From NCBI GenBank assembly GCA_946902875.1, contig OX336343.1, positions 15,857,596-15,921,595 of the forward strand: a DNA stretch of 64,000 nucleotides, in the 5' to 3' direction. Below are positions 11,071 to 50,904 of this stretch, one piece after another. The notes beneath the pieces were generated by a model. The model searched no databases. It was not told the DNA's origin and saw only the letters and a program-made list of their open reading frames with translations. The stretch comes from Nematopogon swammerdamellus (taxonomy: Eukaryota; Arthropoda; Insecta; Lepidoptera; Adelidae). Position numbers and translations under genes: made by a program. Positions within the stretch are counted from its first letter, which is position 1. Each line of letters starts with the position of its first letter.

Positions 11071-14000
11071 CTTGGTAACGAGGGTCTGATGATGGAGTCA
11101 GGAGGTGTACAGTGGAACTCTTCAACCGTTACTAGTAACCCCCTCGAGTTTGGGCTCATTTGGTTGGTTTGGACGAGTGTCCCATAGTTCTACCAATACA
11201 CTTGGTGACGAGGGTCTGATGATGGAGTCAGGAGGTGTACAGTGGAACTCTTCAACTGTTACTAGTAACCCCTTCGAGTTTGGGCTCATTTGCTTGGTTT
11301 GGACGAGTGTCCCATACTTCTACCAATACACTTGGTGACGAGGGTCTGATGATGGAGTCAGGAGGTGTACAGTGGAACTCTTCAACCGTTACTAGTAACC
11401 CCCTCGAGTTTGGGCTCAATGGTTTGTTTGGACGAGTGTCCTATACTTCTACCAATACACTTGGTGACGAGGGTCTGATGATGGAGTCAGGAGGTGGACA
11501 GTGGAACTCTTCAACCGTTACTAGTAACCCCCTCGAGTTTGGGCTCATTTGGTTGGTTTGGACGAGTGTCCCATAGTTCTACCAATACACTTGGTGACGA
11601 GGGTCTGATGATGGAGTCAGGAGGTGTACAGTGGAACTCTTCAACTGTTACTAGTAACCCCTTCGAGTTTGGGCTCATTTGCTTGGTTTGGACGAGTGTC
11701 CCATACTTCTACCAATACACTTGGTGACGAGGGTCTGATGATGGAGTCAGGAGGTGTACAGTGGAACTCTTCAACCGTTACTATTAACCCCCTCGAGTTT
11801 GGGCTCAATGGTTTGTTTGGACGAGTGTCCTATACTTCTACCAATACACTTGGTGACGAGGGTCTGATGATGGAGTCAGGAGGTGGACAGTGGAACTCTT
11901 CAACCGTTACTAGTAACCCCCTCGAGTTTGGGCTCATTTGGTTAGTTTGGACGAGTGTTCCATACTTCTACCAATACACTTAGTGACGAGGGTCTGATGA
12001 TGGAGTCAGGAGGTGTACAGTGGAACTCTTCAACTGTTACTAGTAACCCCCTCGAGTTTGGGCTCATTTGCTTGGTTTGGACGAGTGTCCCATACTTCTA
12101 CCAATACACTTGGTGACGAGGGTCTGATGATGGAGTCAGGAGGTGTACAGTGGAACTCTTCAACCGTTACTAGTAACCCCCTCGAGTTTGGGCTCAATGG
12201 TTTGTTTGGACGAGTGTCCTATACTTCTACCAATACACTTGGTGACGAGGGTCTGATGATGGAGTCAGGAGGTGGACAGTGGAACTCTTCAACCGTTACT
12301 AGTAACCCCCTCGAGTTTGGGCTCATTTGGTTAGTTTGGACGAGTGTTCCATACTTCTACCAATACACTTAGTGACGAGGGTCTGATGATGGAGTCAGGA
12401 GGTGTACAGTGGAACTCTTCAACTGTTACTAGTAACCCCCTCGAGTTTGGGCTCATTTGCTTGGTTTGGACGAGTGTCCCATACATCTACCAATACACTT
12501 GGTGACGAGGATCTGATGATGGAGTCAGGAGGTGTACAGGGGAACTCTTCAACCGTTACTAGTAACCCCCTCGAGTTTGGGCTCATATGGTTGGTCTGGA
12601 CGAGTGTCCAATATTTCTACCAATACACTTGGTGACGAGGGTCTGATGATGGAGTCAGGAGGTGTACAGTGGAACTCTTCAACCGTTAATAGTAACCCCC
12701 TCGAGTTTGGGCTCATTTAGTTGGTTTGGACGAGTGTCCCATACTTCTAGCAATACACTTGGTGACGAGGGTCTGATGATGGAGTCAGGAGGTGTACAGT
12801 GGAACTCTTCAACCGTTACTATTAACCCTCTCGAGTTTGGGCTCATATGGTTGGTTTGGACGAGTGTCCCATACTTCTACCAATACACTTGGTGACGAGG
12901 GTCTGATGATGGAGTCAGGAGGTGTATAGTGGAACTCTTGAACTGTTACTAGTAACCCCTTCGAATTTGGGCTCATTTGGTTGGTCTGGACGAGTGTCCC
13001 ATACTTCTACCAATACACTTGGTGACGAGGGTCTGATGATGGAGTCAGGAGGTGTACAGTGGAATTCTTCAACCGTTACTAGTAACCCCCTCGAGTTTGG
13101 GCTCATTTGGTTGGTTTGAATGAGTGTCCCATACTTTTACCTATACACTTGGTGACGAGGGTCTGATGATGGAGTCAGGAGGTGTACAGTGGAACTCTTA
13201 AACCGTTACTAGTAACCCCCTCGAGTTTGGGCTCATTTGGTTGGTTTGGACGAGTGTCCCATACTTCTACCAATACACTTGGTGACGAGGGTCTGATGAT
13301 GGAGTCAGGAGGTGTACAGTGGAACTCTTCAACCTTTACTAGTAACCCCCTCGAGTTTGGGCTCATTTAGTTTGTTTGAACGAGTGTCCCATACTTCTAC
13401 CAATACACTTGGTGACGAGGGTCTGATGATGGAGTCAGGAGGTGTACAGTGGAACTCTTCAACCATTACTAGTAACCCCCTCGACTTTGGGCTTATAAGG
13501 TTGGTTTGGACGAGTGTCGCATACTTCTACCAACACACTTGGTGACGAGGGTCTGATGATGGAGTCAGGAGGTGTACAGTGGAACTCTTCAACCTTTACT
13601 AGTAACCCCCTCGAGTTTGGGCTCATTTAGTTTGTTTGAACGAGTGTCCCATACTTCTACCAATACACTTGGTGACGAGGGTCTGATGATGGAGTCAGGA
13701 GGTGTACAGTGGAACTCTTCAACCGTTACTAGTAACCCCCTCGAGTTTGGGCTCATTTGGTTGGTTTGAATGAGTGTCCCATACTTTTACCTATACACTT
13801 GGTGACGAGGGTCTGATGATGGAGTCGGGAGGTGTACAGTGGAACTCTTAAACCGTTACTAGTAACCCCCTCGAGTTTGGGCTCATTTGGTTGGTTTGGA
13901 CGAGTGTCCCATACTTCTACCAATACACTTGGTGACGAGGGTCTGATGATGGAGTCAGGCAGGAGGTGTAAGTGGAACTCTTCAACCTTTACTAGTAACC

Positions 14001-14567
14001 CCCTCGAGTTTGGGCTCATTTAGTTTGTTTGAACGAGTGTCCCATACTTCTACCAATGCACTTGGTGACGAGGGTCTGATGATGGAGTCAGAAGGTGTAC
14101 AGTGGAACTCTTCAACCATTACTAGTAACCCCCTCGACTTTGGGCTCATATGGTTGGTTTGGACGAGTGTCGCATACTTCTACCAACACACTTGGTGACG
14201 AGGGTCTGATGATGGAGTCAGGAGGTGTACAGTGGAACTCTTCAACCTTTACTAGTAACCCCCTCGAGTTTGTGCTCATTTAGTTTGTTTGAACGAGTGT
14301 CCCATACTTCTACCAATACACTTGGTGACGAGGGTCTGATGATGGAGTCAGGAGGTGTACAGTGGAACTCTTCAACCATTACTAGTAACCCCCTCGAGTT
14401 TGGGCTCATATGGTTGGCTTGGACGAGTGTCGCATACTTCTACCAACACACTTGGTGACGAGGGTCTGATGATGGAGTCAGGAGGTGTACAGTGGAACTC
14501 TTCAACCGTTACTAGTAACCCCCTCGAGTTTGGGCTCATTTGGTTTGTTTGGACGAGCGTCCCATAC
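11071..14567 (+). repeat. 27-unit, 130-bp tandem array with higher-order repeats
   Basis: Each unit begins cttggtgacgagggtctgat and contains gtgtacagtggaactcttca and cctcgagtttgggctcattt. Unit starts fall 129-133 bp apart, 27 in all. From 11105 to about 12480 a 389-bp three-unit block repeats; the ggtggacag variant recurs at 11494, 11883 and 12272. From about 13180 on, variants alternate in two-unit and five-unit patterns. Unit length is not a multiple of 3, so the short ORFs inside are by-products. Confidence 0.95.
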
Positions 14568-14952
14568 TTGTCGAACGCAAATGTATGAAACAGACATACC
14601 ATCTGTTCAAATTGATTTTGAAAGAGACGGCGGACACCATATCCATCCTAAAGCCATACAGTTTCCAGCAAAGTTTAATTATGGAACAGCTGAGAGACGG
14701 ATGTTACCGATAATTTTGTCATGTGCCTCCACTGTCCATAAAATGCAGGGCAGTACTGTTGACCATGCTGTCGTGTATTTGGGCTCCAGACTATTTGAGG
14801 ACGGTCAAGCGTATGTTGCATTGAGTCGCGTAAAGTCTTTAGAAGGGCTATGTATTGAGGAGCTTGATTGTGAGAAATTGACAGGTAAGAAACCGAGTAA
14901 CAAAGATGCAATGAGAGAGTTGGAAAAGATGGCGAGTTTGCGTAATGAATGA
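14568..14952 (+). pseudogene. Helitron/Pif1-type helicase, C-terminal fragment
   Basis: The frame opening around 14578 encodes [20 protein letters not shown], then [11 protein letters not shown] and [16 protein letters not shown]. These are helicase superfamily 1 motifs V and VI as found in the Pif1-like helicase of Helitron Rep/Hel proteins. The Rep domain and helicase motifs I-IV are missing, so this is a 3' remnant. It follows the tandem array directly, which suggests that array and helicase belong to one Helitron-type element. Confidence 0.75.
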
Positions 14953-14982
14953 TACGAGCCAAAAATCAAACTAAAAACGAGT

Positions 14983-15540
14983 AAATAAAAAAATAGGTAA
15001 AAAAACTTTTAAGTTAAACGGTTTTATTAAAAAAAAAACTAGAAAAAAAACAGCTGTACAAAAAACTAGAAAATAATATGGACACAAGCCTGGGCCTTCC
15101 TAAGATTTTACGTCTGGGTAAGAAATCGTGCAATACTAGCGTGCTGTCTTCTCATGTCGGATGCCAAAGGGCACATTGTGTCGCTGCGTCAGCGGATTAA
15201 GTAATAAATTGAGACTTTTAACAGACTAATATAAAAACGTGGGGCGTATAATATGCGTAATAAATAACATGCGCCCCACGTTTTTATATTAGTCTGTTAA
15301 AAGTCTCAAGTTATTACTTAATCCGCTGACGCAGCGACACAATGTGCCCTTTGGCATCCGACATGAGAAGACAGCACGCTAGTATTGCACGATTTCTTAC
15401 CCAGACGTAAAATCTTAGGAAGGCCCAGGCTTGTGTCCATATTATTTTCTAGTTTTTTGTACAGCTGTTTCTTTTCTAGTTTTTTTTTTAATAAAACCGT
15501 TTAACTTAAAAGTTTTTTTACCTATTTTTTTTTTATTTTC
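14983..15540. repeat. Long near-perfect palindrome upstream of BTAF1
   Basis: The arms are 14983-15246 and 15272-15540, about 265 bp each, with a 25-nt centre. The left arm contains aagcctgggccttcctaaga and the right its reverse complement tcttaggaaggcccaggctt. Differences are few and mostly in A/T runs. There is no ORF. It starts about 30 bp after the helicase stop and ends about 70 bp before the BTAF1 ATG. Confidence 0.93.
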
Positions 15541-15611
15541 ATAATATTTAATGCAATTTCTTTAATTACAGTTCCACATTGTCTCTTTGAAGGGAGTGAC
15601 GAGACAACACA

Positions 15612-42748
<27,137 letters not shown>

Positions 42749-43475
42749 ACGTGAAGCTCTCCCCTACGCTGCGCGCTCGCTCGCCGATCTAACATGTATT
42801 CAAATATCAAACAAAGCCAAGTGGAGGAGGTGCAGTTGGCACTTTGCAAGCAGAGATGTGTATAACCCTGTCATATGTGCTCTCGCTCACCTACAAGTTT
42901 TTTATTGGATTGAAGTCTAATGAGTGCGGAGTGTATGGGTTACCCGTATATCCCTTCTTTTAGAGCCCAACAAGAAAACTTTATTGCAAGATTACCACAG
43001 AGTCTATTTGTCCACTGCTGGACCCTTCAATGTTTCTTCAGTCCCGCGGTACAGAACCACTGATTGCCTCTGAAACGTTTAGTGTCGTTGTCCCACATGG
43101 CGGGTGTTCTCCCGACACTCTGCTTCCCAGTCCACGCCCGCCAGTGTAGGACCTGTTTAATCCAATGCTTGTCGTGTCAGATTGCCACTTGGCTAAAGTC
43201 AACCATTGTAAATTTATCATTATATGTTGATCTTTTGTAAATCACAAACATATTTTTAAAAAATGTTAAAAGATGTTCCAAGCAAAGTAGAATGGTCTAC
43301 TACAAGTGACTGCTCTATTAATTATTAATTTTTGTCAATTTTAATTAATGCCTAGGCACACTCGAAAGTAGTAGGGCAGAGACGGAGGCGGAACAACACC
43401 CAATCTAGTATTACCAACGCTTTCATTGTTTACTGCATCACATATTTAGTAAATAAAGTTTATGGGAGTTTAGAT
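42749..43475 (+). other. Probable BTAF1 3'UTR
   Basis: The first AATAAA after the stop is at 43452-43457, giving a 3'UTR of about 0.7 kb. Later signals (about 44290, and one near 44667 followed by a TTTGTTTGTGTTTG stretch) could mark longer transcripts. The piece at about 42965-43210 contains a fixed insect repeat motif (ccactgctggac) and is probably a repeat inside the UTR. Confidence 0.4.
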
Positions 43476-46020
43476 ATTTATATTCTAACGGTAACAAAAA
43501 TTTTTTTTTTTTATCGACACAATCTAATTATTTTTTAACGAACCATAGAGATTTTTTCGATTCTTTGAGGAAAAAAAATGTATACATCACACATACCCAT
43601 CACAAATCACTTCAACTAACCAGTTTATTTGCACGCTAGGAATAGATATAATTTTAATACTATCCACAATACAGACCGATACACTTTACTACGCACCCGG
43701 CCCAAACTGCAACTAAACGCTCTATTCTAGAATTTGTCATTCCTGCTCTCAGTGCATGTCCGCGAGCCCTCCACGCCGGCGCCGCCGGGTGCCAAGCAAA
43801 GTGCGTCCTACTGTACATGTGTTTGTTTAGACTTTTATTGCAATTATTATTTTAAATGTTTCGGTAAATTTTTTGGATGATGGTGGAAGCAACTAACAAT
43901 TGGTCAGCGTGTCGCGTTCATCTGTGCTTGTTATGTAAATGATGAACAAGGCCTAACTCATGATAACAACATTTACTGGCGAGCAATAGTTGCGTTACTC
44001 GTAGGTACCTCATAACTATAACAAAAGTGATAAAACGGCCAACACTGTGTTGTTTCCTAAAGAATTTGCAAGTGGACGAAATGTTGATAAATATCAGTTG
44101 CTTACAAATGCTTATCTGAAATATTTGTCACCTTTACCTTATAATTTGTACAGAAACTGTTTTTCATTCAGTCATTTCAGAAGTTAGTCATTTTAACTAG
44201 ATTTTAGAAGGGCTTGAGTCACAAGATGCACGGACATTCACTGTAAAATCGAAAAATAAAATTGTAATGTTTTTTTTTTAATTAAGATTTAATAAAGCCA
44301 AAATCGAGCAGAGTAAACAAAATGGTAATACTATTACGTTTTACTGTTGAGCACTGCCGCTGTGCATCTTGTGTTTTGTTTTCGAATGCTATGCTGTGTA
44401 CCTGTGCTATTTAATTTGTTGTAAGTTATAGTAATACATAATATGTGAAAATATGTATACATATAAATTATATAGCCACATCACCGATTATTCAAGGTTC
44501 CTTGTTAGATAAATATGTACCTACATATTTAATTAAATAATCACATAATAATATATATGTATCTTAAGAAAACATTCGCAGCAATAATGCCACAGAGATT
44601 ATAGTAGTGTGCCGGAAGTAGGACTAAGGGAATATTGCTTACTAGTTTGCAAGTTTTTTATATGTAATAAATAATAATCTTAGTTTATGCTTTTTGTTTG
44701 TGTTTGATTTTATTTATTAAATAAGTTAGAGCTCAAAATATATCAAAGTTCATGCGTGAGCCTCTGTCAAAGCCACAGAACATAAAATCGAATAGAAGTA
44801 TTGTGATGACTCGTTGTGCGTACCTCAAGTAAGCGTAGCTCCGCGCACTTGATCTCCGCCCATGACAGTCGCCTGCCATTTCTGCAACTAAACCCTTTAT
44901 TTAAAAAAATACGCAAATTCCATATTGCGCTATAGAATGCCATATCGTTCTATTATAGTGCAAAAACGCTAGCCGCACTAAGAATTTGTGTAAAGATACT
45001 AAATAACAACTTGACGCGATGCTTGAACTTTTAAAACTACTAAGTATGTGAATCTGCTTATACTGCTACTTCTACTCGTTTTTTTATGTTTTTAGGTCAG
45101 GCAGACGGACGCCCAGGAGATAAGGAAATAAGTTCGTTATGAGGAATACCCGCCACTTTAATATATTTGTCGCTATAATTTGTCCTAATTTGTGTCAAAG
45201 TTACTCGAGATGTTTGTTCTGTGTTCTATCATTATTTCTTTTAAATAAATATTTTAAACCTGTATTATAGACTGCTTTTCATTATAGTTAGAATGTTTCC
45301 TAAGATAAAACAGCTTACTACACTTCTATGTTACAAATAATGGCAGATTTTAACTTAGGTAAACAATAGCTCATGCATGATATTAGCAACAGCTTCACCC
45401 ATATTTAGGATGTCTCCCAAAGATAATTTATTTAATTCAAAAATGTTATTTAATGTTAAAACTAATTAGAATTAAATTAAAATAGAAATTAAAACCACCT
45501 ATCAAATTAAAATTACCTAAACTAAAACAAAACAAACAAACCTTAAAAATAATTTAACCTCTCGAGAGACTGCCACGATCCGGGTTGACCTACCGCCAGA
45601 GTCGGTGACGGCCTCAGTTCACTAGATAAAAAATCATCTAAAGAGGCCGACGAAGGGAAATTTTCCATAACACTAGCAGCGGCTTGCTGCACTGCCAGGC
45701 TGATTCGTTGCAGCAGGTATGGCTATGGGTACCCAGTCTTCCATCCGAACAACAATTAGTACCTAGTTATTTAATTTGAAATACTGCAACCATTGACTTA
45801 TATTATCACTGACTGCAACACTGCAAATTGCTTAACTGTTCAAAAAACAACCTAAAAGCAACGACATTCTACTTTCTGGACGGGCCCTCGTCATACATTT
45901 TACCGGTAGAAAGGTGTGATTGAAGTTCTTCTATATATTGCCAATATTTAAAACAGCGTGTGCCTCATACATCACGTTACGTTTCCGCTCTGTGAACGTC
46001 GATAGATTTTTACGAAACTT
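43476..46020. other. AT-rich 3' flank, no gene recognised
   Basis: Many AATAAA-like signals but no supported ORF. The GC-richer patch at 45560-45760 is unassigned. The first 1.2 kb may be an extended BTAF1 3'UTR. Confidence 0.4.
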
Positions 46021-46494
46021 AAATTAGTTCATAGTAAGCTAAGGGGGGGTTCTGCATCGGAAATAGATCACTTTTGAAGAACAAAGAATTTTTTTTTTCA
46101 CAAACATTTTTTTTTTAATGTTAAATGTAAAAAAAAAATTTTCTTAATCGTTTCGGTTTCGTGCTAGGAACAAAAAAGTCTTCCAACACGTATATCTCTT
46201 TCTTTCAGAAATTGTGAAAAACCACAATTTTAGTTTTATTAGTATGGAATAGAAAGAATTTAATTTTTTTTACCAACTTACACGTGTTACAGCATAATGG
46301 TCATGAAGACTTTTTTGTTACTGTTATGAAACTGAATCGATTAGGTTATAAAAATCAACCACCTATTCTTTTATTTAAATACCTACTTAAAAAAATTTTT
46401 TACTTAAAAAAAGCCCAAGGTCCAAAAATTTTTATATAGGTTTTACTCCCTATATGATACAGAACCCCCCCTTAGCGTACTATGAACTAATTTT
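46021..46494. mobile_element. MITE with 37-bp inverted termini
   Basis: Left aaattagttcatagtaagct then aaggggggg; right is its inverse (ccccccttagcgtactatga then actaatttt). Interior arms also partly complementary. 474 bp, non-coding. Confidence 0.82.
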
Positions 46495-49420
46495 GAAAGA
46501 CCTTATATAAATATGTATTATATTTACTTAATCGTTAACATAAAGTATACATGTTTATATAAGTACTGTAGGTATATAAGTATTCAGGTCTGAAATATGA
46601 CATGAATAAAATACAATAAACAAATAAATATGAGTATCGATAACAGCGTCGATTGTTTATTGATCGCCGTAGTCAATCCCTAACAAGGTCGTATTCGTGC
46701 CCCGCGGATTCCGATGTATTATGACGTCACAGCTAGCGGTACCGTAGACAAAAAAGTCGGATAGACGAATACTCCCGCCACTAGGTGTTAAACTGAACTG
46801 TCGTTACTTCGTATTTCAAGCATAGAAGTAATAAATGTATAGTGCCCGGGACGGATCTCGGCGTGTCGTCGCCGCAGCGGGCGACCCGCCACGCGAATAC
46901 ACTATACAAGTACGGTGCGGGTGCGAGGGAGAACACTGACGAACCGCTGCGGCGGCGGCGACACCCGCGCATTATACTACCATGTAATAATAATTCTACG
47001 TAATTAAGTGACATGACTAGTGAGGCTAGCGCACACGTAATATTCATATTACTTGTCCTTTTTTTATTCATATTGGCATTTAAACACAACAAAATGTTAG
47101 TAATTAAAACATATAACACAAAAAACACAATTCGTACACGCGCGAGGGGTAGGTAGCTCAATTACACATACAATACGAACGTGGCTACGCGGTATTATAT
47201 TCTTTGGCTACGCGAGGAGTCGCGATACTAACGCTACTGAGCAGGGCGTCAGCGGGTGTAGGGTGAGGCGTGATGTGCGGAAGCGCGGGCCGAGGTAGAG
47301 GCAAACCAGAAGAAGACAAGTAATATAAGTACGTCGCGTTCATTACAGAAGAATAGACCAAATAGGTAGTATGTTTGTAGTACGCTCTGTTTATTTTGTA
47401 ATGATTAGCTCATTGTTCTTGCTTGCAGCAGCTGGGAAGCAATCTAGATCAATGAAAGAGTTTGAATACGACGAGAATCCACGTATTACGTCTAATTACC
47501 GTCGGCTAATTTCAGAGAGAAGGACGATTCGGAACGTAGCTAATCATTTTTGAGCTAAGGAACATATGTTTGAATTAGCTACCACTAGAGGGCGCTACCC
47601 AACATCAACACACCGCTCCCATCGCATCGGTTGCCGTCAGGGTGTTTGCAGTCAGTACAAAATTTATTTCTATGAAAATTGTATGTGCAAAAGTACTTTG
47701 AGACCATATATATAGATGGCGGGTCAATCAAGGACAAGGAACGCAGTGTTGTCAGATCTGGAGCTTTTCCTCCAAAAATGGAGGTATTTCGTTTTCGGGT
47801 TTCTGGAAGAAGATAAAATCAATGGAATGAAGGATTTTCGTAAAAATGTAGGTTTTCCGGAGGTTTTCATTATAAAGTAAAAACATGTCGTGAACTACAA
47901 CTTCACGAGTTGTATTTAGATGTTAATAATTAACAATAGTTTAATTTCACTCGTTCATCCTTCCTTTCCTTAATATCCTTATTAGCAATGATATTTTAGT
48001 AAAGATAGGTTATCTATATGACATTCAGTGCTCACACATGGCACGTCCTTGAAAAGTTGAGAGGAAGAACTACAAAGTGATGCGCCGACTCGAATAGTCT
48101 TATTCCAATTATTAGAATTTTTCTCCACTTCGAATGCATTCGAACAGTCGTCGCGGCGGCGATTCCGATTCAGCGTTTGCATTCGTAAATTATTTATATT
48201 CAACCGGAGTGACATTCATCATTCCGACTGCCGGACGAATGAACTGTGATGAGACTGACTCTGATGAATGATGATGATGAGATTGCAATTTAATTTTTAC
48301 GTTTTAAACAATCGAATTGACCCATCACTATACATAGCCAACAATATTGCGAGAAGAAGACGGACGGCACGTCTAAGGTTGAGAGAAAAAAAGAGACAAG
48401 TATATGTTGCTTTGCGTCGCCCTACATATCACAGTCCGCGTAGTGGGAATGAGATCGCGTATGGGGGCACAGCGCGGGAGGGAGAGAGAGGGAGTATCTT
48501 TTCTGATGCGCAATATTTCATGGAAGTAGTGTTTGAATTTGTGAAAAATAATAAATATAATGGTGGAAATAATAATATTTACACATGATATGTGATTCCT
48601 TGATTTTTGGTAGCGATTCTCGAAGAATTAGTGCGGAATATCACTACACACGACGGCATCTTCGAAATATCATTGATTTTCGATGTGTAGCGCCTAGCGC
48701 CTCGCGGTGAACGGCTCGTGGTTAGCGGTCCGAACCGTGATCTTACTTTTGTTGTGCCGCTTGGAAGCTCAGATAATCTATCTACTTCTTTTTAACTTAT
48801 AATATCATTGCTTATTAGTAAGTAGGTACCTATCCTTTGTAAGAGGTTTTCATTTTAGAAAATATGGGAAACATTTTTTCTAATGGTTTGGAGGGATTTG
48901 GTATAACTGATCTGGGAACACTGAAGGTACGGTGCGGAATAGATAGTTTATAATTTTTGTCAATCAAGTTAAGTGTGATAAGCGTAGTTTGTGGTTTTTA
49001 TATGTTTTGTTTGCTCATGGTGTTTTCTTCGATTACTTGTGATACTTACCTGTGACCCGGCTTTGTTTTTTTGGTGTTTTCTACTTTCTCTCCGACTCCG
49101 ACCTCGGTTACGTTTATTGGACTGATCAGCGGAAATAGCAGCAGGAAAAAAAATTATAAGGTGATATCATCCTAAGAGAAGCATTGTTATTAGGAAACAA
49201 AAAAATAAACAATGATATATTTTATTCATTCAATTGTTTAATTTCTTTCCATTCCTAAAAAAATAAGAAAATATTGAGGTTATGAACCTACGTACCTACC
49301 TAAGCATACGCACTATCTAGTATAGAAAGTTATAGATAGATATGAGCTACTTGGAGATTATATCAATAGATGGCGTATAATGACGAGTGAAGCTGATGCC
49401 TCTAAACCCCACCATATAAG
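46495..49420. other. Gene-poor interval
   Basis: Apart from the doubtful ORF at 47371 nothing is supported. The 380-bp minus ORF at 46781-47161 and the plus ORF at 48268-48588 have no recognisable features. Confidence 0.4.
47371..47553 (+). CDS. Doubtful small ORF with signal-peptide-like start
   Basis: The 60-residue ORF starts MFVVRSVYFVMISSLFLLAA, a basic residue plus a hydrophobic core ending in small residues, like a secretion signal. A charged tail (KEFEYDENPRITSNYRRLI) follows. No cysteines and no dibasic-amide neuropeptide pattern. An acceptor-like ttgcttgcag falls inside it, so the 3' half could instead be a terminal exon. I do not recognise it; it may well be chance. Confidence 0.2.
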   Translation: MFVVRSVYFVMISSLFLLAAAGKQSRSMKEFEYDENPRITSNYRRLISERRTIRNVANHF

Positions 49421-49439
49421 TTACTCTATGGTTGCCGTT

Positions 49440-49845
49440 GTTCTTTCTCTGTGTCGGTGACTGGCAAGCGCGAACCAATTGACGAGGGAGAGTGCGTGAG
49501 AAATTCGGGTGCATGCAAGTGTTGTGTACTTTGCCGCGGGTTGAGCCTGGCCCTCGCGGCTCATGTGTCGGGGAGTGAAGTGTGTGAGTGGTGACTGGTT
49601 GTGCTTGCGCGGCGAGAGGAGACCGTACGAGCTCGCTGGCGGTCGCTGATGAGGTGAGCAGCGCGTTTGTTGTGCCACTTCTATAATTAAACCGTTGGTA
49701 TTAATACTCGCGCGTGCTGTCATTCGGCCGTGCTGCGTGCGGCGGCGTGAAGCTTACCGTGCGTGGGCTGATGCGGCAGCACGTGAGGGAGGATCGGTCG
49801 GTACACATGTCCGAGTCCGACTCGGAGTGGGTGGGCGATCAAGCG
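49440..49845 (+). promoter_or_regulatory. Possible CpG-rich promoter / first-exon region
   Basis: A CpG-rich stretch in AT-rich surroundings, with donor-like atgag|gtgagc at 49653 and a short frame from 49771. It could be the 5' end of an unseen gene running right. No TATA or initiator could be assigned with confidence. Confidence 0.3.
49771..49845 (+). CDS. Candidate orphan first coding exon
   Basis: ATG at 49771 opens MRQHVREDRSVHMSESDSEW, then VGDQA, followed by a strong gtgagg donor in phase 0. An internal ATG at 49807 would give MSESDSEWVGDQA. Codons are GC-rich while the flanks turn AT-rich after the donor. No following exon was found in the window, so the gene, if real, extends to the right. 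Function unknown. Confidence 0.3.
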
Positions 49846-50352
49846 GTGAGGTTATATTGCGCGTCCAGTTTTTATGGTACGGCGCATACCTTTTGTCTTG
49901 CACTGCGTCCGACGCTGACCCGTGTCGGTGTGAACGGCCGTTCGTTCGAATGACTCGCTAAAACCGCGCCAAATTCGAATGTTTTCAAACTTTAACCTGC
50001 GCTGCGGTAGGGGCGAAGTTTTTTTTATTACATACCTACACTGATTATGTAAACATGCACTGAACACTTTTTGTATGAAGATATTACAAAATAGTTTTTG
50101 TACACCACACTAAGTAACATATTTACATAGGGGGGATTAGTAATTTTATTCCTTTATCTTCTTTATGTTTGAGTATTTCTAATTTAGCTTCATGTATGTG
50201 CCTTTGTTGTTTAGTTCGATGAAGGCACTGAATTTAAAGCTAAGTGCTCGCCTTTCCTTCAATTTCAATATTATTTTGTTCCTTCTGGTTTGACACCCAA
50301 GTAAGCCATGAAAGATTATCAAAATAGTTATTGGTACCTATCAACTCATCTG
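49846..50352. other. Unassigned interval
   Basis: AT-rich, no gene or repeat recognised. Confidence 0.35.
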
Positions 50353-50533
50353 AGGGCCTAGTCCGAGTTTACGTGACAGGTACGTAAACGTCAAATACCG
50401 ATCGAATTAAGTTTTTATGTATGGAGCTCTCTAGTGGCGCCGCGGTGAGCGTATTTTGCTCCCATACATAAAAACTCAATTCGATCGGTATTTGACGTTT
50501 ACGTAGCTGTCACGTTAACTCGGACTAGGCCCT
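50353..50533. mobile_element. Foldback MITE, 181 bp
   Basis: agggcctagtccgag...ctcggactaggccct termini with arms of about 80 bp (aataccgatcgaattaagtt and near inverse) around a gtggcgccgcggtg centre. Confidence 0.88.
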
Positions 50534-50904
50534 CTGAACAGAAATTTTTTATATAGGTGCCTATGATTTTTTTTTCAATAACATTGCTTGACATAGTTTT
50601 ACAAACAGGCAGGATGGGAGAAAATAACACCCAATAATTAACTGGATAAGATCTCTCATAGGATGTGTTCTTCTTAGCATTTGCAGTTCAGAAGATGTTA
50701 AACTCAGCTAGCGATGGCTTCACCGATCATGTCCAGGCCCATTGACAGTAAAGGATGGTGTCGAGTGCAGTGGCGGCTTTGACCTATAAATCTTAGTGAG
50801 GCGACTAAAAAATCCACCTACATTGCTATTACTTTATGATAAATTGAAAAACCTAAACCTAATTTTTTTTGGCCCTAACAATACTTAACCAAAAACTACT
50901 ATCG

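Noticed and set aside
11071..14567. Many 62-119 codon ORFs and a CRISPR-like look
   Set aside because: Units are adjacent with no unique spacers, are 130 bp long, not a multiple of 3, and the genome is eukaryotic. The ORFs are frame by-products of a minisatellite.
42965..43210. Separate minus-strand gene in the BTAF1 3' region
   Set aside because: The 60-codon ORF there is short and carries phrases common in insect repeats; best read as a repeat fragment.
46781..47161. 126-codon minus-strand ORF with hydrophobic stretches
   Set aside because: No family match, and its start context and composition look like chance translation of AT-rich then CpG-rich DNA.
48268..48588. 106-codon ORF with a basic region
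   Set aside because: Basic run (RRRRTARLRLREKKR) is suggestive, but there is no zipper or other domain and codon use follows the AT-rich background.
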